A stretch of 64,000 nucleotides of DNA. Source: Candidatus Polarisedimenticolia bacterium (GTDB lineage Bacteria; Acidobacteriota; Polarisedimenticolia; Gp22-AA2). Shown here piece by piece: positions 7,095 to 15,239 of the stretch (the stretch's first letter is position 1; every line of letters begins with the position of its first letter). Both the position numbers and the translations under genes were made by a program. Under the pieces are notes generated by a model, which did not search any database, was not told the DNA's origin, and saw nothing but the letters and a program-made list of their open reading frames with translations. The stretch covers positions 62,001 through 126,000 of the forward strand of contig DASYUH010000056.1 in NCBI GenBank assembly GCA_036001465.1, written 5' to 3'.

Positions 7095-8491
7095 TGGACG
7101 ATCTGGCGCGTGCGGTGATCGCCGGAGACCCGGCCTCGCTCGCGCGCGCCATCTCCCTGGCCGAAGAGGGGAGCGCGCGCGGGGAGCGCATCCTTGCCGA
7201 AGTCTACGCGTCCACGGGACGCGCCTCCCTGATTGGCATCACCGGTCCTCCCGGAGCGGGCAAGAGCAGCCTGGTCAACCACCTTCTCGCCTTCTACCGC
7301 TCGCGCGGCGCCTCGCTCGGCGTGGTGGCGGTGGATCCCTCGAGCGCGTTCAGCGGCGGCGCCGTCCTCGGCGACCGGATCCGCATGCAGCAGCACACGC
7401 TCGACGAAGGAATCTTCATCCGATCCATGGCGACCCGCGGTCAGTTCGGAGGGCTGAGCCGGGCGACGCGCGATGCCGTCGATCTGATGGATGCCGCGGG
7501 GCGCGATCCGATCCTGATCGAGACCGTCGGTGTCGGGCAGGACGAAGTGGACATCGTCCGGCTGGCCGACACGGTGCTGGTGGTCCTGACACCCGGCCAG
7601 GGGGACGACGTCCAGGCGATCAAGGCGGGGCTCCTCGAGATCGCCGATTTGTTCGTGGTCAACAAGGCGGACCATCCGGGCGCCGACCGCCTGGCGTCCG
7701 ACCTGGAGGGCATGCTGGCCCTGGGAGGGGTGCGGGCCTGGACTCCCCCCATCGTCAAGACGGTGGCCACGGAAGGGAAGGGGATCGAGGATCTGGGGCG
7801 CGCCGTCGAGGGGCACGGCCGGTTTCTTCGAGAGGGAGATCGGCTCAAGACCCGCCGGCGCGCCGCCGTCTCGGCCCGATTCGCCGAGATCCTGCGCGAT
7901 CGGCTGATGGCGCGGCTGATGGCGGGAGAGTCGGACGGGGCCGCCTGCGAAGCGTACGCCGGGCGCCTCCTGGACAGGGTGATCGATCCGTACAGCGCGG
8001 CGCGGGACGTCCTGGCCACGCTCGGCGATCGGAAGCGTGGGGCCGGCGGGGCCGGAGCCGGCGTCGTCCTCGACCATCTCGGCGTCGCGGTGCGGCGCAT
8101 CGAGGACCGCCTCGCCCTGTACCGCGACGTCCTGGGCCTCGACCTGGAGGAGATCGAGGAGGTGGCCGGGGAGGGCGTGCGGGTGGCGCTCCTGCCGGCC
8201 GGCCGCGCGCGGATCGAGCTCCTCGAGCCGCTGGCGGGCGCCACCACCAACGTGGCGAAGTTCCTCGAGACGCGGGGCGAAGGGATTCACCACGTGTGCT
8301 TCGAGGTGGAGGATCTGGACCGGACGCTCGAGCGCTTCAGGAGCGCGGGACTCCGGGCGACGGGGAGCGGCTCGGGCGCAGGAGACGATGTGCGGACCGG
8401 GGCGGAGGGCTCGCGCATCGCCTTCATCCATCCCCGCTCCGCCGGCGGCGTGCTGATCGAGCTGCGGGAGACGGGCAGGGGGAAGCGATGA
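7094..8491 (+). CDS. meaB: MeaB-type GTPase fused to methylmalonyl-CoA epimerase
   Basis: A 465-residue two-domain protein. Residues about 1-315 are a MeaB/ArgK G3E GTPase that guards B12 loading of methylmalonyl-CoA mutase: Walker A GPPGAGKSS (about 52-60), the DPSSAFSGGAVLGDR signature, the ETVGVGQDEVD switch motif and NKAD. Residues about 323-460 are a VOC-fold methylmalonyl-CoA epimerase: LDHLGVAV (metal His), EGIHHVCFEV (second His) and VLIELRE (catalytic/metal Glu), with the ELLEPL segment between. The frame is open through a short GA-rich linker with no stop, so this looks like a genuine fusion of two enzymes acting in the same route (propionyl-CoA to succinyl-CoA). The mutase itself is not in the window. 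Start ATG overlaps the previous stop; stop overlaps the next ATG. Confidence 0.9.
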   Translation: MDDLARAVIAGDPASLARAISLAEEGSARGERILAEVYASTGRASLIGITGPPGAGKSSLVNHLLAFYRSRGASLGVVAVDPSSAFSGGAVLGDRIRMQQHTLDEGIFIRSMATRGQFGGLSRATRDAVDLMDAAGRDPILIETVGVGQDEVDIVRLADTVLVVLTPGQGDDVQAIKAGLLEIADLFVVNKADHPGADRLASDLEGMLALGGVRAWTPPIVKTVATEGKGIEDLGRAVEGHGRFLREGDRLKTRRRAAVSARFAEILRDRLMARLMAGESDGAACEAYAGRLLDRVIDPYSAARDVLATLGDRKRGAGGAGAGVVLDHLGVAVRRIEDRLALYRDVLGLDLEEIEEVAGEGVRVALLPAGRARIELLEPLAGATTNVAKFLETRGEGIHHVCFEVEDLDRTLERFRSAGLRATGSGSGAGDDVRTGAEGSRIAFIHPRSAGGVLIELRETGRGKR

Positions 8492-9192
8492 ACAAGGTGG
8501 TGCGGGACGCCGACGAGGCGATTCGGGACATACCGGACGGCGCGACGATCATGGTCGGAGGGTTCGGACTCTGCGGCATCCCCGAGAACCTGATCGAAGC
8601 CCTGCGGCGCCGGGGAACGAAGAACCTGACGGTCATGAGCAACAATGCCGGCGTGAGCGACTTCGGTCTCGGTGTCCTCCTCAGGACCCGGCAGATCCGC
8701 AAGATGATCGCCACGTACGTGGGGGAGAACGACGTGTTCGAGAAGCAATTCCTCTCCGGCGAGCTGGAGGTCGAGCTGGTCCCCCAGGGGACTTTTTCCG
8801 AGCGCATCCGGGCCGGCGGGGCCGGCATCGCCGCCTTTTACACCCCCACCGGCTCCGGGACCCTCGTCGCCGAAGGGAAGGAGACGCGCCGATTCGGCGA
8901 CCGGGACTACGTCCTGGAGTCCGCCCTCACGGCCGACTTCGCGCTGATCAAGGCGTTCCGAGGGGACCGGATGGGGAACCTGGCGTACCGCAAGACCGCG
9001 CGCAACTTCAATCCGATGATGGCGACCGCCGCGCGGGTCACCATCGCCGAGGTCGAGCGCCTGGTCGCCCCGGGCGACATCGACCCGGAGCAGGTGCACA
9101 CGCCGGGGGTCTTCGTGACCCGTATCTTCCAGGGGAAGGACCATGAAAAGCGAATCGAGCAGAGAACTCATCGTGAGGCGGGCGGCCGCTGA
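8488..9192 (+). CDS. scoA: 3-oxoacid CoA-transferase, subunit A
   Basis: A 234-residue alpha subunit of a succinyl-CoA:3-ketoacid (or acetoacetate) CoA-transferase. The N-terminal CoA-binding loop [18 protein letters not shown] and the later [25 protein letters not shown] are diagnostic. Works with the B subunit encoded next, whose start lies 50 bases inside this gene, so translation of the two is probably coupled. With the dehydrogenase and epimerase upstream, it would activate or use acetoacetate or similar acids by exchanging CoA with succinyl-CoA. Confidence 0.92.
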   Translation: MNKVVRDADEAIRDIPDGATIMVGGFGLCGIPENLIEALRRRGTKNLTVMSNNAGVSDFGLGVLLRTRQIRKMIATYVGENDVFEKQFLSGELEVELVPQGTFSERIRAGGAGIAAFYTPTGSGTLVAEGKETRRFGDRDYVLESALTADFALIKAFRGDRMGNLAYRKTARNFNPMMATAARVTIAEVERLVAPGDIDPEQVHTPGVFVTRIFQGKDHEKRIEQRTHREAGGR

Positions 9193-9823
9193 GCTGCGGG
9201 ACGGCTTCTACGTGAACCTGGGCATCGGCATGCCGACGCTCGTCGCCAATCACGTCCCGGAGGGCATGCACGTCACCTTCCAGTCGGAGAACGGCATGCT
9301 CGGCGTCGGCCCGTTCCCGCTGGCCGGCGAGGAGGACCCCGACCTGATCAACGCCGGCAAGCAGACGGTCACGGAGACTCCCGGGTGCTCCTACTTCAGC
9401 AGCGCCGAGTCCTTCGCCATGATCCGGGGCGGTCACATCGATCTGACCATCCTCGGGGCCCTCGAGGTGGATGCGGAGGGAAACTTGGCCAACTGGATGG
9501 TCCCCGGCAAGATGGTCAAGGGCATGGGGGGGGCGATGGACCTGGTCGCGGGCGCGAAGCGGGTCGTGGTCATGATGACGCACGCGACCCGGGAAGGGGA
9601 GGCCAAGATCCTGCGGCGCTGCCGGCTGCCTCTGACCGGTGTGCGTGTCGTGCACCGGGTCATCACCGACCTCGCGGTGATCGACATCGGGACCGGAGGG
9701 CTCCTCCTGCGCGAGATCGCCCCCGGCACCACGGTGGACCGGGTGCAGGCGCTGACCGAGGCGGCGCTCGTCCCGGACCCGGCGGGCGTCCGCATCATGC
9801 TCGAGGCGGGGGCCTCTGCGTGA
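9143..9823 (+). CDS. scoB: 3-oxoacid CoA-transferase, subunit B
   Basis: A 226-residue beta subunit. It carries the catalytic Glu in [10 protein letters not shown], which forms the glutamyl-CoA thioester, and the family pattern [38 protein letters not shown] is typical of SCOT B subunits. The long overlap with scoA is usual for this pair. Both chains look full length, so an active heteromer is expected. Confidence 0.93.
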   Translation: MKSESSRELIVRRAAAELRDGFYVNLGIGMPTLVANHVPEGMHVTFQSENGMLGVGPFPLAGEEDPDLINAGKQTVTETPGCSYFSSAESFAMIRGGHIDLTILGALEVDAEGNLANWMVPGKMVKGMGGAMDLVAGAKRVVVMMTHATREGEAKILRRCRLPLTGVRVVHRVITDLAVIDIGTGGLLLREIAPGTTVDRVQALTEAALVPDPAGVRIMLEAGASA

Positions 9824-10152
9824 GCCTGCGCGCCTCCCCGCTCGGCCCCGGCGCCATCGTCATCGCCTATCTCCAGAATCCGCGCGAGCGCTTCTGGGGC
9901 GTCGTGCGACGCCTGGATGCGACCGGGCTGGTGATGGAGGGGATCGAGCTCGGCTCGTTCGACGACTGGGTGCGTCAGGTCGGCGAGGGGGGCTCGGGCC
10001 TGGACCTGTCGACCGTCTTCTACCCGCTCCTCCGGGTGGAAAAGGTCCTGCTCGATGCGGACGACGGGGCGGTCCCTTCCATGGCCTCGCAGTTCGAGAA
10101 ACGGGTGGGTCGATCCCTGCGCGAGGTCCTGGGATGGTCGGGAACGGACTGA
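9820..10152 (+). CDS. unknown 110-residue protein
   Basis: Not recognised. The start is GTG at 9820, overlapping the scoB stop as GTGA, so it belongs to the same operon. The protein reads as one small domain: a beta-rich N-terminus ([21 protein letters not shown]), an aromatic/acidic middle ([12 protein letters not shown]), and a C-terminal strand-helix part ([15 protein letters not shown], then [15 protein letters not shown]). No signal peptide, membrane helix or catalytic motif is visible. Coding is supported by the overlapping junction and the third-position GC bias. The LRRxDATGLVxEGI style suggests an Sm/RNA-binding-like or regulatory beta barrel, but this is only an impression. Confidence 0.6.
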   Translation: MSLRASPLGPGAIVIAYLQNPRERFWGVVRRLDATGLVMEGIELGSFDDWVRQVGEGGSGLDLSTVFYPLLRVEKVLLDADDGAVPSMASQFEKRVGRSLREVLGWSGTD

Positions 10153-10159
10153 TCCGGCC

Positions 10160-10202
10160 CCACGGCGTCCGGAACGCGGCCCGGCCCGCGACCCGGACAC
10201 AC
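10160..10202 (-). repeat. 43-bp dispersed element, copy 2
   Basis: Reverse-complement match of 3440-3482 (35 of 43 positions). It lies between the convergent ends of the 110-residue gene and the GGDEF gene, directly against both stops. One stem position differs from copy 1 but still allows a G-U pair, hinting that the hairpin may be maintained. Confidence 0.6.
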
Positions 10203-10204
10203 CC

Positions 10205-12022
10205 TTATCGGGCGCGGCGCGCGGGATCCGACTGGGCGCCGGTGGAGATGACGCGGTCCCGCCCCGTCTGCTTGGCGAGGTACAGCGCCTGGTCCGCCTT
10301 CTCGATGAACCCCTGAATCGTTCCGGGATAGTCGGCCGGATAGGCGGCGATGCCGACGCTGATGGTCGTCTTGAGGACGTCCTCTCCGGCGCGCGCCTCG
10401 AGCTGGCTGACGCGGGAGCGGATCCGCTCCGCGATGCGCATGGCTCCGTCCAGGTCGGTCTCGGGAAGCAGGACGCAGAATTCCTCGCCGCCGTACCGGC
10501 AGGGAATGTCCGCGGCGCGCATCGTCTCGCGGATCACTTCGCCGACGCGCTCCAGGTAGCGGTCTCCCGCCAGGTGCCCCATCCGGTCGTTGATCTCCTT
10601 GAACGAGTCGAGGTCCAGCATCAGCACGGTGAAGGTGCTGCCGTAGCGCCGCGCACGGGCCTGCTCCTCGGACAGCTTGCGGTAGAAGAAATCGCGCAGG
10701 TACAGGCGCGTCAGCTGGTCGACCGTCGCCATCTGGAAATTGCGGGCGTTTTCCAGGGCCACGGCCGCCTGCTGCGAGATGGTGCTGAAGACCGAGAGAT
10801 GGTCCACGGTGTACGCCCCGGATCGCGGGCTCTCGACGCACAGGACTCCGATCGACTCTCCGTTGAACAGCAGGGGCGAGGACATGATGGACCGGACATC
10901 CGGGGCCAGGATCACCGGCGCGCATGGCAGGGAGTCCCGATCCAGCTCGAGATCGTGGACCAGGAGGGGCCGTCGGGCCTCGACCACCCAGGAGGTGAAC
11001 CCCTGCCCGAGCGCCCGGTCGGGGCGCGGCTGCACCAGGCCGTCCCGCGCCACGTATTCGAGGTACGACTCGTGCGGAGCGCGGTGGTAGAGCGACAGGA
11101 ACAGGTGCGGCGCGTCGAGGATGCGCAGCATGTGGCGTCCGATCTGCGCGAACACCACTTCCGGATCGAGGCTGGAGTTGATCTCCCGGCCGATGGTGTT
11201 CAGGATGCGCAGCTCCCGAGATCGATCCTGCAGCTGCTCGTTGGCATGGCTCAGCTCGTTGCGCGCCTGGTTCAGTTTCTTGAGCAGGCCGCTCGCCAGG
11301 AGGATGGTCGCCGCCAGGGGGACGAACCCCCAGATCCCGGCCGCCGCATAGAGCAGCGCCAGCCCCAGGGTGAGGGGCATCGTGAACACCTCGAGCGACC
11401 CGAGGTAGCGGAAATAGGTCACGAGATGGGAGCGCACCGGCTCCCCCTTGAGGAACATCGCCGTCACCATGATGGCGACGTTCGTCAGGTTGTAGGCCAG
11501 GAAGAGCCCGACCACCGCCTGGACGGTGCTCCACGTCAGGACATCGAACGTCCAGTGCCGGGCCATGAGCAGGGACAGGTACTGGCCCACCAGCGCCGTG
11601 GTGACCATCCCGCCGGTATTCAGGCTCAGAACCTGAAAGAATGGATTCTGCCCCCGCGATTCGCGCACGCGCAGGTGGCATCCGAGGACCGCTCCGCCAA
11701 AGGCCACCATGATCGGCAAGGGGGGGGGCAGCACGCACAGCGCCGTCATCAGGTACGACATGTCCAGAGAAATCGACAGACTGGCGCGCGGGTAGATCGT
11801 GAAGCTGAAATACCAGGCGAAGCCGATGAACATCGAGAAGACGAGCAGCGGCAGGAGCTCGGCGCGCATCAGCTCGCGGCTGTAATAGGCGTGCCACGCG
11901 ACCACCGTCGCGGCGCACGCCCCGAGCGTGTACGTGTAAATCCGGAAGCTTTTTTCGCGGCGCTTGGCGGACAGGCGCTGCTCCATCCTCTCCGTGTCCG
12001 TCATCGATCTCGAAACCGACAC
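10205..12022 (-). CDS. membrane diguanylate cyclase (multi-TM, GAF, GGDEF)
   Basis: A 605-residue enzyme making cyclic di-GMP from GTP. Residues about 25-245 hold a run of hydrophobic helices forming a membrane sensor module. A coiled stretch (about 245-272), a GAF domain (about 275-425) and a GGDEF domain (about 440-595) follow. The active loop is RYGGEEF and is intact. RAAD lies exactly 5 residues before GGEEF, the usual inhibitory I-site spacing (RxxD), so product feedback is expected. Start is GTG at 12022 behind GGGGG; an in-frame ATG at 12004 is an alternative. It has its own promoter. Its product could feed c-di-GMP-linked control of the polysaccharide operon (inference). Confidence 0.9.
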   Translation of the reverse strand: MSVSRSMTDTERMEQRLSAKRREKSFRIYTYTLGACAATVVAWHAYYSRELMRAELLPLLVFSMFIGFAWYFSFTIYPRASLSISLDMSYLMTALCVLPPPLPIMVAFGGAVLGCHLRVRESRGQNPFFQVLSLNTGGMVTTALVGQYLSLLMARHWTFDVLTWSTVQAVVGLFLAYNLTNVAIMVTAMFLKGEPVRSHLVTYFRYLGSLEVFTMPLTLGLALLYAAAGIWGFVPLAATILLASGLLKKLNQARNELSHANEQLQDRSRELRILNTIGREINSSLDPEVVFAQIGRHMLRILDAPHLFLSLYHRAPHESYLEYVARDGLVQPRPDRALGQGFTSWVVEARRPLLVHDLELDRDSLPCAPVILAPDVRSIMSSPLLFNGESIGVLCVESPRSGAYTVDHLSVFSTISQQAAVALENARNFQMATVDQLTRLYLRDFFYRKLSEEQARARRYGSTFTVLMLDLDSFKEINDRMGHLAGDRYLERVGEVIRETMRAADIPCRYGGEEFCVLLPETDLDGAMRIAERIRSRVSQLEARAGEDVLKTTISVGIAAYPADYPGTIQGFIEKADQALYLAKQTGRDRVISTGAQSDPARRAR

Positions 12023-12049
12023 ACGTCCCCCTAAGTCCCTGAAAGCACA

Positions 12050-12078
12050 AATCTAGGTGCCGCACCCGGGGTGCGCAA
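12050..12078 (-). promoter_or_regulatory. promoter of the diguanylate cyclase gene
   Basis: On the minus strand TTGCGC (12078-12073), 17-base spacer, TAGATT (12055-12050), about 30 bases before the GTG start. It is back to back with the plus-strand promoter at 12088-12117. Confidence 0.55.
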
Positions 12079-12087
12079 CCCGGCCGA

Positions 12088-12117
12088 TTGACAGGACCGC
12101 CCGGCGATCCCTAAACT
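12088..12117 (+). promoter_or_regulatory. promoter for the small protein and patatin genes
   Basis: Perfect TTGACA (12088-12093), 18-base spacer, TAAACT (12112-12117). The region 12118-12229 is a leader of about 105 bases, in which no other feature is recognised. Confidence 0.55.
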
Positions 12118-12229
12118 GCCGTCGATTCAAACGTTTCAAGCCCCCGGCGCCGCGGGGGCGGGCGACCGGAGACGTGGGGGGGCCATCCTGGATACACGTC
12201 GCTGCACCGCCGGATGTCAGGGGGGGGCC

Positions 12230-12541
12230 GTGAGATCGGCCGGGCGGGAGACCCTGGTCTTCACGCTTCCGGGCGACCCGGCCCTGTCCCGCCTCGCACG
12301 GCTCGTGGCCTCCCACTTCCTGCGACAGAACGGGATCAAGACGGTCGCCGCGCGCCGCGGGGCTCTTGCCGTGGAGAAAGGACTCCGGAAGATCCTGAAG
12401 AGCGCCGCCCGTTCGGGACGGAGCGGTCGCGGCGTCGTTCTCGTCCTGCAGCCACGGCCTGCCGCCATCGAGGTCACCGGAAGGGCCGTGGGGGGCCCGA
12501 AAACCCGTCTCCTGCGGCTCATGCGCCCCCGGCCATCCTGA
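12230..12541 (+). CDS. small protein resembling an anti-sigma/HATPase fragment
   Basis: A 103-residue basic protein. The opening (TLPGDPALSRLARLVASHFL) and the helix RRGALAVEKGLRKIL resemble the first strand, helix and N-box helix of RsbW-like anti-sigma kinases. The Asn expected for ATP binding is absent, and the protein ends after one more strand (GVVLVLQPRPAAIEVTG) without the G boxes. It could be a degenerate, non-catalytic relative or an unrelated small fold. Start is GTG 12230 right after a run of Gs; only 12 bases separate it from the patatin gene, so the two probably share a transcript. Function not assigned. Confidence 0.5.
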   Translation: MRSAGRETLVFTLPGDPALSRLARLVASHFLRQNGIKTVAARRGALAVEKGLRKILKSAARSGRSGRGVVLVLQPRPAAIEVTGRAVGGPKTRLLRLMRPRPS

Positions 12542-12553
12542 TCGGACCGGCTC

Positions 12554-13411
12554 ATGAGACATGCGGCAGGATTCACGCCGGGGATCACGCTCGTGCTGGG
12601 AGCCGGGGGCGCCCGCGGGGTGGCGCACGCCGCCGTGCTGCGCGGTCTGCGCCGCGAGGGGATCCCGATCGACGCCATCCTCGGCTGCAGCGTGGGCGCC
12701 ATAGTGGGCGGCATGTACGCGGCGGTCGGAATGGAACCGGACGACATGCTCCAGGCGTCCCACAGGCTCACGGCCGGGTCGCTCCTGGCCTTCGCCCTGT
12801 CGCGCTGGCGCGTGCCGGGCGTTTCGGCGGCGGCAGGCCGCCGCGCGGGGGCGATCCCCGAGTACCTGGCGCGCCTGGATGCCGCCTCCTTCGAGACGCT
12901 GCACCACGGCGTGCGGCGTCTCGGGATCCTGACCTTCGACATGGTGCGCCGCGAGGAGGTCCTGGCCCTGGGTGGCCCCGGCCTCCCCGCACCCCTGCCG
13001 CTCGCGTCGGCCGTCAAGGCGTCGGCGGCCATCCCGGTCCTGTTCCCGCCCCTCCGCGCGGACATCGGCGGGAGGCGGCGGTATCTGGCGGACGCCGGCT
13101 GGTTCACCGCGGTCCCTGTCGAGCGCGCCTTCGCGCCTCCGCTCCGATCGCGCCGGGTGATTGCGGTCGACCTGTCCCTCCTGGTGTGCCCCAGGCAGGC
13201 GCGCCGCTCGTACTGGCAGCGCCTCCAGGAAAGCTGCGGCGACAGACTGCTGGTGCTTCGTCCGAACGTGCGCGGCTGCGGCACGATCTTCTCGCGGTCC
13301 GGCGATCCCGCCCGGCTGGCCGAGGCCGGCGAGGCCGCCGTGGCCGGCGCGCTGGGTGTCCTTCGGGCCTGGCGCGTCCCGGCGACGCCCGCCCCGACCC
13401 GCGTTCCTTGA
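12554..13411 (+). CDS. patatin-like phospholipase (RssA type)
   Basis: A 285-residue cytosolic serine hydrolase of the patatin family. It has the oxyanion loop LGAGGARGVAHAAVL, the nucleophile elbow GCSVGAIVGGMYA (Ser in G-x-S-x-G) and the dyad Asp in LADAGW; the usual DG[GA] is DAG here. KASAAIPVLFPP is the conserved patatin segment between them. No signal peptide is seen. Such single-domain patatins hydrolyse acyl chains of phospholipids; the physiological substrate is unknown. The C-terminus is a short Pro/Ala tail. The 3' end contains the -35 box of the next promoter. Confidence 0.85.
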   Translation: MRHAAGFTPGITLVLGAGGARGVAHAAVLRGLRREGIPIDAILGCSVGAIVGGMYAAVGMEPDDMLQASHRLTAGSLLAFALSRWRVPGVSAAAGRRAGAIPEYLARLDAASFETLHHGVRRLGILTFDMVRREEVLALGGPGLPAPLPLASAVKASAAIPVLFPPLRADIGGRRRYLADAGWFTAVPVERAFAPPLRSRRVIAVDLSLLVCPRQARRSYWQRLQESCGDRLLVLRPNVRGCGTIFSRSGDPARLAEAGEAAVAGALGVLRAWRVPATPAPTRVP

Positions 13412-13436
13412 CTCCCTCCGGACCGCTTGCTAGCAT
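13408..13436 (+). promoter_or_regulatory. promoter of the methylthioadenosine phosphorylase operon
   Basis: TTGACT (13408-13413), 17-base spacer, TAGCAT (13431-13436). The predicted start is near 13443, followed by GGAG at 13451 and the ATG at 13461. It overlaps the end of the patatin gene. Confidence 0.6.
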
Positions 13437-13460
13437 CGGCTCCCTTTCTTGGAGCAGCCC

Positions 13461-14318
13461 ATGAGCGCCCTCGGGGTCATCGGCGGCAGCGGTCTGTACC
13501 AGATGGCCGGCCTGGTGGATCGCCGCGAGGAGAGAGTAAGGACTCCGTTCGGCGACCCCTCCGACGCCTATGTCCTGGGCCGGCTGGCGGGCCGCGACAT
13601 CGCCTTCCTGGCGCGACACGGTCGCGGCCATCGCCTCCTGCCCAGCGAAATCAACTTCCGGGCCAACATGTACGGGTTCAAGGCGATCGGGGCCTCTCGC
13701 ATCGTGTCGGTCAGCGCCGTCGGCAGCCTCAAGGAGGACATCCGTCCGCTGGACGTCGTCCTGCCGGACCAGTTCATCGATTGGACGCGGCAGCGGATAT
13801 CAACCTTCTTCGGCGGCGGCATCGTGGCGCACGTCTCGCTGGCGGATCCGATCTGCGGCGCGCTCCACGGGTTCCTGTCCGAGGCGGCCGGAGCCTGCGG
13901 CGCCCGGGTGAGGCGCGGCGGAACCTACCTGTGCATCGAGGGGCCGCAGTTCTCCACCCGCGCCGAGTCGCATCTGTACCGGCTGTTCCAGGCGGACGTG
14001 ATCGGCATGACGAACGTCCAGGAGGCGAAGCTGGCGCGCGAGGCGGAGATCTGCTACGCCACGATGGCGATGGTCACCGACTACGACTGCTGGCGCCCCG
14101 AGAGCGTCCCGGTCACGGTCGAGGAGGTCGTGGCGCGGCTCAAGGACAACGCCGACATGGCCGCGTCGATCCTGGCGCACGCCGCCCCGCGCCTGCCCGA
14201 GGCGCGCGCCTGTCCCTGCGCCGACGCCCTGAAGAACGCCATCCTCACCGACCCCGCGGCGATCCCCCGCGAGTCCCGCGAGCGGCTCCGCCTGCTCGTC
14301 GGGAAGTACCTGGACTGA
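13461..14318 (+). CDS. mtnP: S-methyl-5'-thioadenosine phosphorylase
   Basis: A 285-residue purine nucleoside phosphorylase-family enzyme that splits methylthioadenosine (from polyamine synthesis and SAM use) into adenine and methylthioribose-1-phosphate. Seen: the phosphate loop GVIGGSGLY, the ARHGRGHRLLPSEINFRAN segment, EGPQFSTRAES, GMTNVQEAKLAREAEICYA and VTDYDCW. The Asp residues after VT are the family's 6-aminopurine specificity determinants, favouring MTA over guanosine or inosine. ATG 13461 was preferred to a TTG 12 bases upstream because GGAG is well spaced. A PfkB kinase follows 3 bases later. Confidence 0.93.
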   Translation: MSALGVIGGSGLYQMAGLVDRREERVRTPFGDPSDAYVLGRLAGRDIAFLARHGRGHRLLPSEINFRANMYGFKAIGASRIVSVSAVGSLKEDIRPLDVVLPDQFIDWTRQRISTFFGGGIVAHVSLADPICGALHGFLSEAAGACGARVRRGGTYLCIEGPQFSTRAESHLYRLFQADVIGMTNVQEAKLAREAEICYATMAMVTDYDCWRPESVPVTVEEVVARLKDNADMAASILAHAAPRLPEARACPCADALKNAILTDPAAIPRESRERLRLLVGKYLD

Positions 14319-14321
14319 GGC

Positions 14322-15239
14322 ATGTCCCTCCTGGTCATCGGATCGATGGCGTTCGACACGGTGAAGACCCCCTACGGCGAGGCCAGCGAGGTTTTGGGCG
14401 GCTCCGCGACCTACTGCGCCGTCGCGGCCTCCTACTTCACGGACGTGCGTGTGATCGCGGTCGTGGGACGGGATTTCGGGGAGGAGCCGATGCGCCTCTT
14501 GCGCGAACGGGGAATCGACGTGTCGGGAATCGAGACGGCGCCGGGGAAGACCTTCCGCTGGTCGGGCGTCTATTCGGACGACCTCAATGAGCGCACGACC
14601 CTGTCGACCCACCTGAACGTGTTCGAGTCGTTCAAGCCGAAGATCCGCGAGGCGGACGCCGCCGCTCCCCACGTGTTTCTGGGCAACATCGATCCGGAAT
14701 TGCAAGCCCAGGTGCTGCGGCGCCTGAATCCGCGGCTGAGCGCCTGCGACACGATGAACTTCTGGATCGAAGGGAAGAACGAGGCCCTGAAGCGGCTGCT
14801 CTCCGAGGTGCACGGGCTCCTGATCAACGATTCGGAGGCGCGCCTGCTCGCGGGGGAGCTGAACACCGTGGTGGCGGCGCGGCGCCTGCTGTCCCTCGGG
14901 CTCCGGTTCCTGGTGATCAAGCGGGGAGAGTACGGCGCGGCGCTCTTCGCCGGGGGGCACTATTTCGCCGTTCCGGCCTACCCGATCGAGCGGCCGGTCG
15001 ATCCGACCGGCGCCGGGGACAGCTTTGCCGGCGGCTTCATGGGCCACCTGGCGCGAACCGGCGACCTCTCCGCGAGGAGCCTGAGGGACGCCATGGTGTA
15101 CGGGAGCGTTCTGGCGTCATTCTGCGTCGAGGACTTCAGCCTGCGGCGTCTCGGCGCTCTGAACGCAAGGGAGATCGAGGCGCGGGCCGCCGAGCTGAGA
15201 GACTTCCTCAGTCTCGACGGCCCCGCGGCCCCCCGGTGA
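14322..15239 (+). CDS. PfkB-family carbohydrate/nucleoside kinase
   Basis: A 305-residue ribokinase-fold kinase. It has the N-terminal GGSATYCAVAASYF substrate/lid segment and the ATP/anion-hole signature DPTGAGDSFAGGF, with its catalytic Asp intact. The substrate cannot be told from sequence. Tight linkage to methylthioadenosine phosphorylase suggests a product of that pathway (adenosine-like nucleoside, ribose or methylthioribose-derived sugar). The stop overlaps the next GTG by 4 bases. Family call certain, substrate open. Confidence 0.85.
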   Translation: MSLLVIGSMAFDTVKTPYGEASEVLGGSATYCAVAASYFTDVRVIAVVGRDFGEEPMRLLRERGIDVSGIETAPGKTFRWSGVYSDDLNERTTLSTHLNVFESFKPKIREADAAAPHVFLGNIDPELQAQVLRRLNPRLSACDTMNFWIEGKNEALKRLLSEVHGLLINDSEARLLAGELNTVVAARRLLSLGLRFLVIKRGEYGAALFAGGHYFAVPAYPIERPVDPTGAGDSFAGGFMGHLARTGDLSARSLRDAMVYGSVLASFCVEDFSLRRLGALNAREIEARAAELRDFLSLDGPAAPR

